Translations under genes and position numbers: made by a program
Part shown: in pieces, positions 45,420 through 52,921 of the stretch
Layout of the letters: the number at the start of each line of letters is the position of its first letter
Numbering within the stretch: the first letter of the stretch is position 1
NCBI GenBank assembly: GCA_015075375.1
Contig: JABTUM010000005.1
Coordinates: 116,069-180,068, forward strand
Reading direction: 5' to 3'
From: Planctomycetota bacterium
Lineage (GTDB): Bacteria > Planctomycetota > SZUA-567 > H5-PLA8
DNA: 64,000 bases
The notes under the pieces: generated by a model
Database searches by the model: none
The model's input: the letters and a program-made list of their open reading frames with translations, nothing else
What the model was told of the DNA's origin: nothing

Positions 45420-47378
45420 ATGAACGCATATACTACGCATGGCCGGCGGCGCCGTTGGAGCCCGGTACGGATGCTGCTGGCCGCGGCCGCGCTGAGCCTC
45501 GGGCCCAGTGCCGCGTTTGCCGCTACGATCTACGTCGACGGGAAGCTCAGCGCCGACTGCAAAGGCACCTACAGCGTGAAGCAACGCGATGCCTCGGGCC
45601 AGGACGGCGACGCGTATCCATGCCTCTCCAAGGCATCGGCCGCCGCGAAGCCCGGCGACACGGTGGCCATCCGCTCCGGTACCTACCAAAACGCCACCAG
45701 CGCCGAGATCAACGACGTGCTGGCGCCGAAGCATTCCGGCACGGCGGAGCAGCCTATCGTCTACCGTGCTTACGAAAAGGAACAGGTCGTCATCGGCGGT
45801 GGCGGCAAGGACTACCCGCCCGAAACGTATTCCGTTCCTCGCACGGTCCTGGTCCTGCAAGACGTGGCGCACCTCGTCTTTGAAGATCTGCGCTTCGAGA
45901 ATGTCGTGGGCTGGGTATTCGCGCGGCGCTGTAAGCACATTGCCTTTACGCGCTGCGTATTCAAGGACGGCCTGAACGGCGGCAAAGGGTCCGTGAAAAT
46001 GATCGAGTGCGATCGCTGCCGCTGGACCGACTGCCTGTTCCGAAACTCGGGCTTCGACAGTCTGATCCTCGAGGACAGCAACTACAACCTGATCGAGTAC
46101 TGCACCTTCGATATCGCCGCGCACTGCTTGCTGGCGATCCGGTCCGGGAACTTCAACGTCATTCGCAACAGCCACTTCACTAATTCGTATTACGTCGGAA
46201 CCCGAGCCGAAAAATTGATCGAGGTGTACGACATCAAGACCGACAGCCGCAGTCCCGATCACCCGGCATTCAACCCCGTGCCGAAGTACGATCAGACGAA
46301 GTACAACCTGTTCGAGCGCAACTATTTCGGCTACACGCCTTTTCGCCCCAACAAGGGCGCGCAACCTTCGAGCATGCAGTACAGCGGGCAGTGCGGGATC
46401 ATCCGCCGCAACATCTTCTGCAACCCGCAACTCGACAAACCCAATGCCGACTTCCCCGAGGGCGTCGCAGGCGGCATGGCCATGAACATGCGCTGGGGCG
46501 GATCGTGGGAAGGCTGGCAAAAGCGCAAGGACGGGACCGGTTATTGGCTGGGCGAAGGCCACGAAGCGGGCTTCGTCTCGCACAATCGCATCTTCCACAA
46601 CACCTTCCACGGCTTCGATAATGCCTGCGTCACCGTGCCCAGCGACGATGCGATGAACGCGTTCCTGAACCCGCCGCCCATGGAACAAAAACAAGACTCA
46701 AAGCCCTTCCATAAGAAGTTCGAATTCAAAGACAACCTCTTTAAGAACAATCTATTTTTGCCGGAGGCGTACCGCCCGCACATTGAATGGGCTTGGAAGA
46801 AGACCCTCGAAGGCCACCCCGTCGCCTTCGAACTCCGCGGCAACCTGGCGCAGGTGCGCTTCGAAGGTAACAACGTCTTTACGCCCGGAAAGCAGGACGC
46901 CCTCGTCGCCTACGTGCAGGAAAAGTCCAATACGGGTCCGTCCACCCTGAAGGCCGTGGAAGAAAAATTCCCTGGCACGTTCGCCGGCAACACGAGCCTC
47001 GATCCGCTGCTGGCGGATTATCTAAAGGGCGACTTCCGCCTCTCCGAGAAAAGTCCGCTGATCGACAAAGCCTTACCGCTCACCGAAACCGCCGCGGATG
47101 GGGCTCACTCGAAGACGCTGGCCGTTACCGATGCGGGCTGGTTCTACGACGGTTTTGGAATCACCGGCGAGCAAGGAGATGAAATCCAGCTTCCGGACGG
47201 CGCGAGCGCTCGCATCCTGAAGATCGACTACGAGAAGCACGTGCTGGAACTCGATGCGCCGCTCACGTGGAAGAAAGGGCAGCGCGTGTTCTTGAAATAC
47301 GCCGGCCAAGCCGCCGACGTGGGCGCCCTCGAATTCGGGCAAACGATCCCTCAATTCGGAGTGCGCGCTTCCCAGTAA
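45420..47378 (+). CDS. Secreted right-handed parallel beta-helix protein
   Basis: 652 residues with signal peptide RRRRWSPVRMLLAAAALSLGPSAAFA. The mature start ATIYVDGKLS...CLSKASAAAKPGDTVAIRSGTYQNATS is the classic opening of pectate-lyase-like/DUF1565 beta-helices. Coils recur through the middle: DVAHLVFEDLRFENVVGWVF, CKHIAFTRCVFKDG, CRWTDCLFRNSGFDSLILEDSNYNLIEYCTFDI, FNVIRNSHFTNSY and CGIIRRNIFCN. It could be a polysaccharide lyase or a carbohydrate-binding structural protein; no lyase active site was identified. It follows the GntR-LacI regulator. Confidence 0.82.
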   Translation: MNAYTTHGRRRRWSPVRMLLAAAALSLGPSAAFAATIYVDGKLSADCKGTYSVKQRDASGQDGDAYPCLSKASAAAKPGDTVAIRSGTYQNATSAEINDVLAPKHSGTAEQPIVYRAYEKEQVVIGGGGKDYPPETYSVPRTVLVLQDVAHLVFEDLRFENVVGWVFARRCKHIAFTRCVFKDGLNGGKGSVKMIECDRCRWTDCLFRNSGFDSLILEDSNYNLIEYCTFDIAAHCLLAIRSGNFNVIRNSHFTNSYYVGTRAEKLIEVYDIKTDSRSPDHPAFNPVPKYDQTKYNLFERNYFGYTPFRPNKGAQPSSMQYSGQCGIIRRNIFCNPQLDKPNADFPEGVAGGMAMNMRWGGSWEGWQKRKDGTGYWLGEGHEAGFVSHNRIFHNTFHGFDNACVTVPSDDAMNAFLNPPPMEQKQDSKPFHKKFEFKDNLFKNNLFLPEAYRPHIEWAWKKTLEGHPVAFELRGNLAQVRFEGNNVFTPGKQDALVAYVQEKSNTGPSTLKAVEEKFPGTFAGNTSLDPLLADYLKGDFRLSEKSPLIDKALPLTETAADGAHSKTLAVTDAGWFYDGFGITGEQGDEIQLPDGASARILKIDYEKHVLELDAPLTWKKGQRVFLKYAGQAADVGALEFGQTIPQFGVRASQ

Positions 47379-47471
47379 CGCACAAAGCCGAACCGCCCTG
47401 CCCGATGCCCCGGCGGAACATCCGATCCATGGATTCGGCCCGTGACTTCCGATGGATTGCCTGCCGGCTGT

Positions 47472-47491
47472 AACTGGCGGAGAGGGTGGGA
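47472..47491 (-). repeat. Left 20-bp direct repeat (putative attL), resembling a tRNA-Ser 3' end
   Basis: The 20-bp sequence (core ctggcggagagggtggg) is repeated exactly at 54073-54092. Read on the minus strand it ends TCCCACCCTCTCCGCCA, the usual 3' end of tRNA-Ser genes, a common target of tyrosine integrases. The rest of a tRNA cannot be folded at either copy, so it is a tRNA-derived att core rather than a working tRNA gene. Confidence 0.72.
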
Positions 47492-47568
47492 TTTGTCAGG
47501 CGCGATGTTGCAAACGATTGCGGGCGCGCCACTTAATAACGCAAGTCCTTGTCACTGCTGTACTTGAG

Positions 47569-47651
47569 CTTGGCAACGATACGCAACAATGACAATTGAA
47601 ATACATTCCAAGCAAGCGCTAGTGACAAAGAATTACAAAGACTGATTTGGG
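47569..47651 (+). repeat. Degenerate copy of the element's right-end sequence
   Basis: Agtgacaaagaa at 47621-47632, with following acaaaga and ttggg, matches the sequence just after the integrase stop (53993-54025), and cttggcaacga at 47569-47579 recurs at 54172-54182. The order of the blocks differs from the right end, so this may be a rearranged remnant of an earlier related insertion or a set of integrase-binding motifs. The similarity is by eye only. Confidence 0.35.
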
Positions 47652-47750
47652 TTTACCCACTAGAAAAGTAAACTACATCACGTAGGCTATGCAAACATGA
47701 AGTAAGTCAGTAGTACTCGATTAGTGTGACACCCAATCTATTGGTGAGCA

Positions 47751-50075
47751 ATGGCTCCAGTACTCGTAGATCTACACATACACACCTCTGATAACCCGGA
47801 GGACTTGAATACCTCATATGACATTCAGGCTCTAAAGAATGGAATTGAAAAAATCGCAAACGGGGCGCAGTATCTAATCTCGTTATCAGATCACAACACC
47901 ATTAACAAGAATGCCTATCTGAAATCAGTATCGATCATTCGGCACATCCTACTTGGAGTAGAGCTCCATGTTCGTAATTATAAAGAAGCAGATCCCTATC
48001 ACTGCCATATCATATTTTCGTCTGAAATATCCGAAAAGGTTATTGACTCATTAAATACCAAACTAGACACACTCTATCCCCAAAAAGTTGTTCAAAAGAC
48101 CAACCCTAACATTCCGCATCTTGCAGATATCATGAATGCCTTTGACGATTTTGAATTCCTCCTCTTGCCGCACGGAGGACAGAACCATGCAACATTTGAC
48201 AAGTCAATTCCCAAGAATGTTAAGTTCGACAAGACATTAGAGAGAAGTATATACTACAATCATTTTGATGGTTTTACAGCAAGAAGCAATAAAGGCCTAG
48301 AGGAAACACAGGGGTATTTCAAGCGACTTGGCATTAATGATTTTGTACACTTAGTAACGGCGACAGACAATTACAACCCCTCTGAATATCCGGCTTGCAA
48401 AGCTGGCAAAGAAGCTGGTGGATATACTCCTACCTGGATGCTTGCTCAGCCTACCTTTGACGGTCTGCGTCTGTCCTTATCCGAATCGTCACAACTAGTA
48501 TATGGACCAAAGCCGGATGTTTGGCTAAAGTGCATTCAAAGTGTTTCCCTAAAGAATGAGCACATCGATATAGACGTTGACTTAACACCCGGTCTAAATG
48601 TAGTAATTGGAGGTTCATCGAGTGGTAAATCCCTCCTGGTTGACTCAATTTATCGAAAACTTTCGGCAACTTTTGATGGCAGCGTTTATTTGAGCCCATA
48701 CGAAGTTCATAATATAAACGTGGACAATCCCACTGGTCAGCGCCCGCACTATATTGACCAGAACTATATAGCACGTGTTTGCGATCCAAAGGACAAGGAG
48801 AATAAGATACAGCATATTCCTCTTCTAAAGAATGTCTTTCCATCGGATGAAGATGAGAGAGAGCAGATAAGTCAAGCACTCGCATCACTGGAGCAGGAGC
48901 TCTCCATTTTAGTGCATTCAGTACGTGAAATTAATGCGCTGGATGACGAGCTAAGTAGATTATATGCACTAAGCCATTTAATTACCAGCAAGCCAAGAGT
49001 AAACCCACTAAAAGCAGTCAAACCTGACGAAAAAGTTCGCATACCTATGACGCTAAAGAAGTCAAAGTACCAGTCATACACGAATATCCTTGACGAGATA
49101 GAAGCATTCTTATCAAAGAATCCGCTTATAACACATGATCGAACGCTAGTGGAAAAGCTAAAGAAGGAGCTAAACTTAGCGTTTAATCGAAGTAGTCTAG
49201 AGGTCTCTATATTTGAGATTGTATGCGCAGAAGTTTTAAGAGTTGATCAGTCTCATACGGACAAGGAACGCGAATCGACGATCAAGAGAAAGCAGTTTGA
49301 GAGCCTAATTGATAGCGTTAAAAAATATATTCGTGCAGAGAAGAGATTTTATAAGGCTCGCAATAAGATATCCACTTTCAAAGTTAGAATTCGCACTAAT
49401 GAAATAGTGTCAATGGGGCATAAGCTTCGGATTGAGAACAGATTTGAGCTCACAAGGGAAAAATTCCTTATGGTTGTAAATCAGATGCTTAAGTCTGAGC
49501 ATCAATTAAGTTCGTTTGACGCGATAACTCCTAGCTCTTTATCTGAATCCCATTTTAGGAAGAGAAACCCTGTCGTTGCTGGGTATGAGGACTTTGAACG
49601 ACGCGTACATGGAGTATTCAAAGGAATGAATAGCCGTGAGTATAAAATCACAACAAAGGATGGAAAGGATTTTGAGCAGCTAAGTGCCGGCTGGAAAACA
49701 TCCGTTGTCTTGGATCTTATTCTTGGGTGGAAGGAGGATAATGCCACTCTTATAATCGATCAGCCCGAGGACAATTTGGCAACCAACTATATTAACCACG
49801 GGCTTCTTTCGGCGATAAAAGAGTGCAAATCTTCCAAGCAGCTCATTCTAGTTTCGCACAATGCCACTATACCAATGCTTGGCGATGCGCAAAACATTAT
49901 TCTCTGCAAGAATGACAATAACAAGATTGTGATTCGGTCAAATGCATTAGAAGGGCGAATTCATGATAATCGTGTTGTTGATTATGTTGCAAACATCACT
50001 GATGGCGGAAAGGCCTCCGTTAAGAAAAGGGTGAAGAAGTACAACATTAAAAACTTTCGAGAGGACACCACGTGA
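47751..50075 (+). CDS. PHP-domain / ABC-type ATPase, Ppl/TrlF-like, candidate anti-phage protein
   Basis: 774 residues. The N-terminal PHP phosphoesterase domain (1-~235) has metal ligands in DLHIHT (His9, His11), LSDHNT (Asp47, His48), GVELHV (Glu71, His73), HCH (His84, His86), LLPHGG (His141) and ATDNY (Asp206). An ATPase of SMC/ABC type follows: Walker A GGSSSGKS at 287-294, a long helical insertion ~365-600, a signature-like LSAGWKTS near 643, Walker B TLIIDQPEDN near 668 and a His switch in LVSHNA near 700. PHP-ATPase fusions of this kind include the Ppl defence protein and the TrlF family. Codons are AT-rich, unlike the host. It overlaps the next gene by GTGA. Confidence 0.82.
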   Translation: MAPVLVDLHIHTSDNPEDLNTSYDIQALKNGIEKIANGAQYLISLSDHNTINKNAYLKSVSIIRHILLGVELHVRNYKEADPYHCHIIFSSEISEKVIDSLNTKLDTLYPQKVVQKTNPNIPHLADIMNAFDDFEFLLLPHGGQNHATFDKSIPKNVKFDKTLERSIYYNHFDGFTARSNKGLEETQGYFKRLGINDFVHLVTATDNYNPSEYPACKAGKEAGGYTPTWMLAQPTFDGLRLSLSESSQLVYGPKPDVWLKCIQSVSLKNEHIDIDVDLTPGLNVVIGGSSSGKSLLVDSIYRKLSATFDGSVYLSPYEVHNINVDNPTGQRPHYIDQNYIARVCDPKDKENKIQHIPLLKNVFPSDEDEREQISQALASLEQELSILVHSVREINALDDELSRLYALSHLITSKPRVNPLKAVKPDEKVRIPMTLKKSKYQSYTNILDEIEAFLSKNPLITHDRTLVEKLKKELNLAFNRSSLEVSIFEIVCAEVLRVDQSHTDKERESTIKRKQFESLIDSVKKYIRAEKRFYKARNKISTFKVRIRTNEIVSMGHKLRIENRFELTREKFLMVVNQMLKSEHQLSSFDAITPSSLSESHFRKRNPVVAGYEDFERRVHGVFKGMNSREYKITTKDGKDFEQLSAGWKTSVVLDLILGWKEDNATLIIDQPEDNLATNYINHGLLSAIKECKSSKQLILVSHNATIPMLGDAQNIILCKNDNNKIVIRSNALEGRIHDNRVVDYVANITDGGKASVKKRVKKYNIKNFREDTT

Positions 50076-50377
50076 AGCTAATTTTCTCAAAAGACAAGAA
50101 CGGTGAAGCAGTAGTAATGGAGATGGGTGACAAGGGCACCAACTTAAAGTTTATGTATGTGAGGATGATTCGATCGCTTATTGACAAAGGGCCTATGGAG
50201 CCTCCAGAGATTTCGAGTGATTTTGACAATGAAGAGCAAGCAAGTATCAAGAGAATGGTATTGATGATTAATGAAGCGCTAAAATCGGTTGAGGGTGTGG
50301 AAGAAGAAGAAGAAGAAGAAGAAGAAGAAGAAGAAGAAGAAGAAGAAGAAGAAGAAGAAGAAGCGAAAGAGGAATAA
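50072..50377 (+). CDS. Small acidic partner protein with a 21-Glu tail
   Basis: 101 residues starting at a GTG that overlaps the ATPase stop (GTGA), which implies translational coupling. The first ~75 residues look folded (MKLIFSKDKNGEAVVMEMG, FMYVRMIRSLIDKGPMEPPEI, IKRMVLMINEALKSVEG). Residues 77-97 are 21 consecutive Glu, followed by AKEE. The family is not recognised. The coupling argues that it acts with the ATPase, perhaps as a regulator, DNA mimic or small subunit; this is inference. Confidence 0.72.
   Translation: MKLIFSKDKNGEAVVMEMGDKGTNLKFMYVRMIRSLIDKGPMEPPEISSDFDNEEQASIKRMVLMINEALKSVEGVEEEEEEEEEEEEEEEEEEEEEAKEE
50300..50362 (+). repeat. (GAA)21 trinucleotide microsatellite
   Basis: Twenty-one perfect GAA units encode the poly-Glu tail of the small protein. 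Perfect triplet tracts this long are rare in bacteria. Slippage would change tail length without shifting the frame. In the +1 frame the same tract would read as poly-Lys. Confidence 0.95.
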
Positions 50378-50397
50378 GGTTTTTAGTTTACTTAGCT

Positions 50398-50560
50398 GCC
50401 GTCAAGGAGGAACGGACCGCAGAAAATCGGAGGGTCCGAAGATTCGTTGTGCCGCGCACGACGATAAGCCATGAATTGACCTCGGGCCTCGGCCAATCTC
50501 GTATTCGGCACAACGAATCTTTGGAGACCGATTTTCGAGGACCGTAGCATCCTTGACGGC
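50398..50560. repeat. 163-nt long imperfect inverted repeat
   Basis: Left arm 50398-50454 and right arm 50506-50560 are imperfect inverses. Exact blocks include GCCGTCAAGG, GAAAATCGG and AAGATTCGTTGTGCCG, separated by a few mismatches, with a 51-nt central region between arms. It lies between the poly-Glu gene and the ribbon-helix-helix gene. Possible identities are a replication or transfer origin of the element, a structured RNA, or a MITE. Coding potential is absent. Confidence 0.8.
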
Positions 50561-50583
50561 CCCCTTCCCCATAATGGAACACC

Positions 50584-50611
50584 GGTAGAAGCCGATACCT
50601 CGGCTTCTACC
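50584..50611. repeat. Perfect 12-bp hairpin
   Basis: GGTAGAAGCCGA-TACC-TCGGCTTCTACC is a perfect 12-bp stem with a 4-nt loop, 23 bp downstream of the long inverted repeat and upstream of the RHH promoter. No T run follows, so a role in an origin or nick site is at least as likely as termination of the upstream genes. Confidence 0.7.
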
Positions 50612-50663
50612 CATACCTGCCGCCGTTGGTCTTTCTGGCTTCGGATTCAATGTTTTATTGTAG

Positions 50664-50691
50664 TTGACAAGACAGCTTCTTGGCTTATTAA
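50664..50691 (+). promoter_or_regulatory. Sigma70-type promoter for the RHH-rep-int genes
   Basis: Consensus -35 TTGACA (50664-50669), 16-bp spacer and -10 TATTAA (50686-50691), followed by a strong ribosome site GGAGGGG (50708-50714) before the ATG at 50719. This is the clearest housekeeping-type promoter in the window. Confidence 0.65.
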
Positions 50692-50718
50692 TTTCATTGA
50701 AGCTCATGGAGGGGTGAA

Positions 50719-51168
50719 ATGGGAGCGGTGCACGAAACCAACATGGTCATTGGGTTCATGGTCTCGGCGAGCGTCAAACGGGAATTGGATCGGCAGGCAA
50801 AGCAGACTGAGATGAGCCGGTCCGAGTACATCCGGTGTGTACTGGAATGGTGCTTGGATGAGCACAACCAAAAGGCGATTGGCGACGAACTCTTGAGCCG
50901 CATTCTTGGCGCCTTGGGAAGCATGCTTCAAGAATCGGCCGAACCTGGGGATGGGAAGCAGGTTCCCGTGCAGGCGGTTCTCTCCAAGGCATATGTGGCT
51001 CAGATTGACCGGTTCGCGGAGGGAATGAAGCAAAGCCGCGTAAATGCGCTTGCGACGCTTGTAGAGATTGGGCTCAAGCAAACGGCAGCGCTGAACCCGT
51101 TGGCGTTGCCGCTTGCGCGTGCGAGCCGTCGTCGCAAGCAAACACGTCTAGGCCATCGCATGTCCTGA
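50719..51168 (+). CDS. Ribbon-helix-helix DNA-binding protein
   Basis: 149 residues. The N-terminal RHH motif is FMVSASVKRELDRQAKQTEMSRSEYIRCVLEWCLDE. A second similar segment at about 82-117 (VQAVLSKAYVAQIDRFAEGMKQSRVNALATLVEIGL) suggests a tandem or pseudo-dimeric arrangement. The C-terminus is basic (ARASRRRKQTRLGHR). Its place upstream of the Rep_trans gene and next to the hairpin-rich region fits a copy-control or relaxosome accessory protein of the element. Confidence 0.75.
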   Translation: MGAVHETNMVIGFMVSASVKRELDRQAKQTEMSRSEYIRCVLEWCLDEHNQKAIGDELLSRILGALGSMLQESAEPGDGKQVPVQAVLSKAYVAQIDRFAEGMKQSRVNALATLVEIGLKQTAALNPLALPLARASRRRKQTRLGHRMS

Positions 51169-51534
51169 AAGGAGGAACCATAGCAGGGTTGTCGGTCGGA
51201 TGTAGGCAAGGCGAAAAGCCAAACTGAAAATAGAGAATAAAAATCATAGACCGCGCGAAGTTGCGCAGCGCGTGGTGACGCGTGCCTAAAGGAAAAAGGC
51301 ATTTCACCTTCGCCTTGGCAATGGGCGAACACATCAAATAGGGCGCAAGCACCCGCCGGTGCATTTGCCATTCCTCGGGTCTCAATGAACAGATGCCATC
51401 GCATGGTGCGATGGAATCGTGTCTTGCTGTCGGTTCGTCGTCGTTCCCGGCAGGGGACGGCGACGAACCGGGCAGCAAGAGCGCCCGTCCCGTGGAATCC
51501 AAGGCGCAAACCGCAATTCCTTGGAGAGTGAGAC
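51169..51534. other. Structured intergenic region upstream of rep, candidate origin (dso/oriT)
   Basis: This 366-bp non-coding region holds at least four dyads. TGCCT...AGGCA (51283-51301) is weak. CCATCGCA-TGG-TGCGATGG (51396-51414) is perfect. A ~27-bp stem with one bulge has arms 51422-51448 and 51453-51480 and a 4-nt loop. CCAAGG...CCTTGG (51499-51524) touches the rep ribosome site GGAGAG. Rolling-circle origins and oriT sites of Rep_trans/MobT elements are typically inverted-repeat-rich and lie next to the initiator gene. Confidence 0.65.
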
Positions 51535-52641
51535 ATGGAAAGCTCCGGCGAAGCAAATCGGGTGGCACCCACTAATAGCCACCCAGTAACACCAGTAACC
51601 CTGCTGCCAGCTAGGCTGTCACACCAGCGGAGCGCAGGCATTGATTGGCTTACATTGAGTGTGGCGGGCGACCGGAAGGCTGCTGAACGGATTGAGCGCA
51701 CTCATGAATCATTGCTGGGTCAATGGACCGAAGCGCGTCTTGGGTATGGATACAAGGCTTGGGAAGTGGCCGGGGGCCTGGGCAAGCTGGGCCTACGGCC
51801 GCGGAAGGCCGAAGGTATGGCCGACGTGCTTCTTGTCCTGCCGGGGCGTGCATTGGATTGGATTCGAGATAGTCACGTTCTGGGCGATCTGACAGAAGCC
51901 ACCACCGATCAGGCGTTATGCAGCTACTTCCTTGGTGAAGGCTGGCGGGCTTCGCGTATTGATATCGCGATAGATACGGACGATCCGAGTCTGAATCCAT
52001 TGGTGGTGCGTGACGCGCTCGCCATGGGGGATTGCGTCTCCAAAGCGAAGATGTTTCAAGACATGCAATCGCATGAAATCGGAGTCGCGACGACGCCCGG
52101 CAAGGGAATGACCGTCATGGTAGGTGGGCGCACCAGTTCCCGGTTCATGCGCTGTTATGACAAGCGGCAAGAAGTCATGCAATCGCTCCACAAGGATATT
52201 TGGCACCTGACGCGCTTCGAACTGGAAATCAAGCGGGATGCCGCGCAAAAGGTCTTCGAGGAAATCGCGCGGTGCGGTGTGGCTACGATTCCTCGGGTCT
52301 TCTCGGGCTGGATCAATTTCAAAGATCCCACCGATACGGCCAGCCGCAAAGAACGTCGGCGCAATGCAGCTTGGTGGGCTCGTCTGGTCGGCGTGGAGGA
52401 ACCTATCAAGCTCGGCCTCATGCGCGGGATTTCATCGCCCGAGAAGGTCATGCATTGGCTCAAGCATACGGTAGCCAAGAGCCTGCATCTGGCAGACTTG
52501 GCAGGCCTGACCGGTGAACTCGAAGAAGCCAAGAAGGCCAAGGAAGCGGCGGTCAAGCCCGAAGATCGGCACGTTTGGGCGGCGTATCGGGCTCGACTGG
52601 AAGATGAGGCGGCGGAAAGGGGGTCGAGCCATGAAGGCTAG
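51535..52641 (+). CDS. Rep_trans/MobT-family replication initiator or relaxase
   Basis: 368 residues. Characteristic motifs are GIDWLTLSV near the N-terminus, GWRASRIDIAIDTDD (~136-150), RFMRCYDKRQE with the probable nicking Tyr (~206), and the conserved HLTRFELEIK (~223-232). These match the replication-initiation-factor family that includes NicK/Orf20-type relaxases of ICEBs1 and Tn916. It would nick the element's origin and stay bound to the 5' end. The stop overlaps the excisionase-like gene by 11 bp. Confidence 0.82.
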   Translation: MESSGEANRVAPTNSHPVTPVTLLPARLSHQRSAGIDWLTLSVAGDRKAAERIERTHESLLGQWTEARLGYGYKAWEVAGGLGKLGLRPRKAEGMADVLLVLPGRALDWIRDSHVLGDLTEATTDQALCSYFLGEGWRASRIDIAIDTDDPSLNPLVVRDALAMGDCVSKAKMFQDMQSHEIGVATTPGKGMTVMVGGRTSSRFMRCYDKRQEVMQSLHKDIWHLTRFELEIKRDAAQKVFEEIARCGVATIPRVFSGWINFKDPTDTASRKERRRNAAWWARLVGVEEPIKLGLMRGISSPEKVMHWLKHTVAKSLHLADLAGLTGELEEAKKAKEAAVKPEDRHVWAAYRARLEDEAAERGSSHEG

Positions 52642-52921
52642 ATACTCCCTGGACTCGCTGCTGACCCTGCAAGAGGTCGCGCAGCGACTGAAGGTCTCGG
52701 TAAGGACCGTGCGTAGTTGGATCACGAAACGTTCCATACCCTTTACGAAGCTTCATCGGCGAGTATACGTGGACGCGCGTATTGTTGAAGGGCTGCTGAA
52801 CCAAAACGCCGTCCCAGCGTTCAGGGGCGGCAGCTCGCCAAGCTCAAGGCCCACGGGGCAAGGAGGTGATAACCAGGAAAGCGAGAATGGAACATGGGAC
52901 GCCATCCCAAATCCTTCGTAA
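52631..52921 (+). CDS. Excisionase-like helix-turn-helix protein
   Basis: 96 residues from ATG 52631, which overlaps the rep gene end. It contains a MerR/excisionase-type HTH: LLTLQEVAQRLKVSVRTVRSWITKRSIPFTKLHRRVYVDARIVEGLL. The last ~35 residues are Ser/Gly-rich and probably unstructured. Its position directly before the integrase and its size fit Xis, which steers the recombinase toward excision. Confidence 0.82.
   Translation: MKARYSLDSLLTLQEVAQRLKVSVRTVRSWITKRSIPFTKLHRRVYVDARIVEGLLNQNAVPAFRGGSSPSSRPTGQGGDNQESENGTWDAIPNPS

Noticed and set aside
47475..47565. A complete tRNA-Ser gene on the minus strand at the left repeat
   Set aside because: Only the 3' acceptor and part of the T arm match; no GGAGAGG 5' acceptor strand, anticodon arm or variable arm can be folded. 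The same holds at 54076-54165.
50289..50474. Poly-Lys frame through the GAA tract
   Set aside because: Out-of-frame reading of the microsatellite inside the poly-Glu gene; its lysine run is a by-product of the repeat.
50398..50560. Integron attC site
   Set aside because: The inverted arms lack the R'/R'' core motifs (RYYYAAC/GTTRRRY) in the needed positions and there is no integron integrase; the integrase present is of the phage/ICE type.
50398..51534. CRISPR array
   Set aside because: The repeats here are inverted pairs, not regularly spaced direct repeats with spacers, and no cas genes are near.
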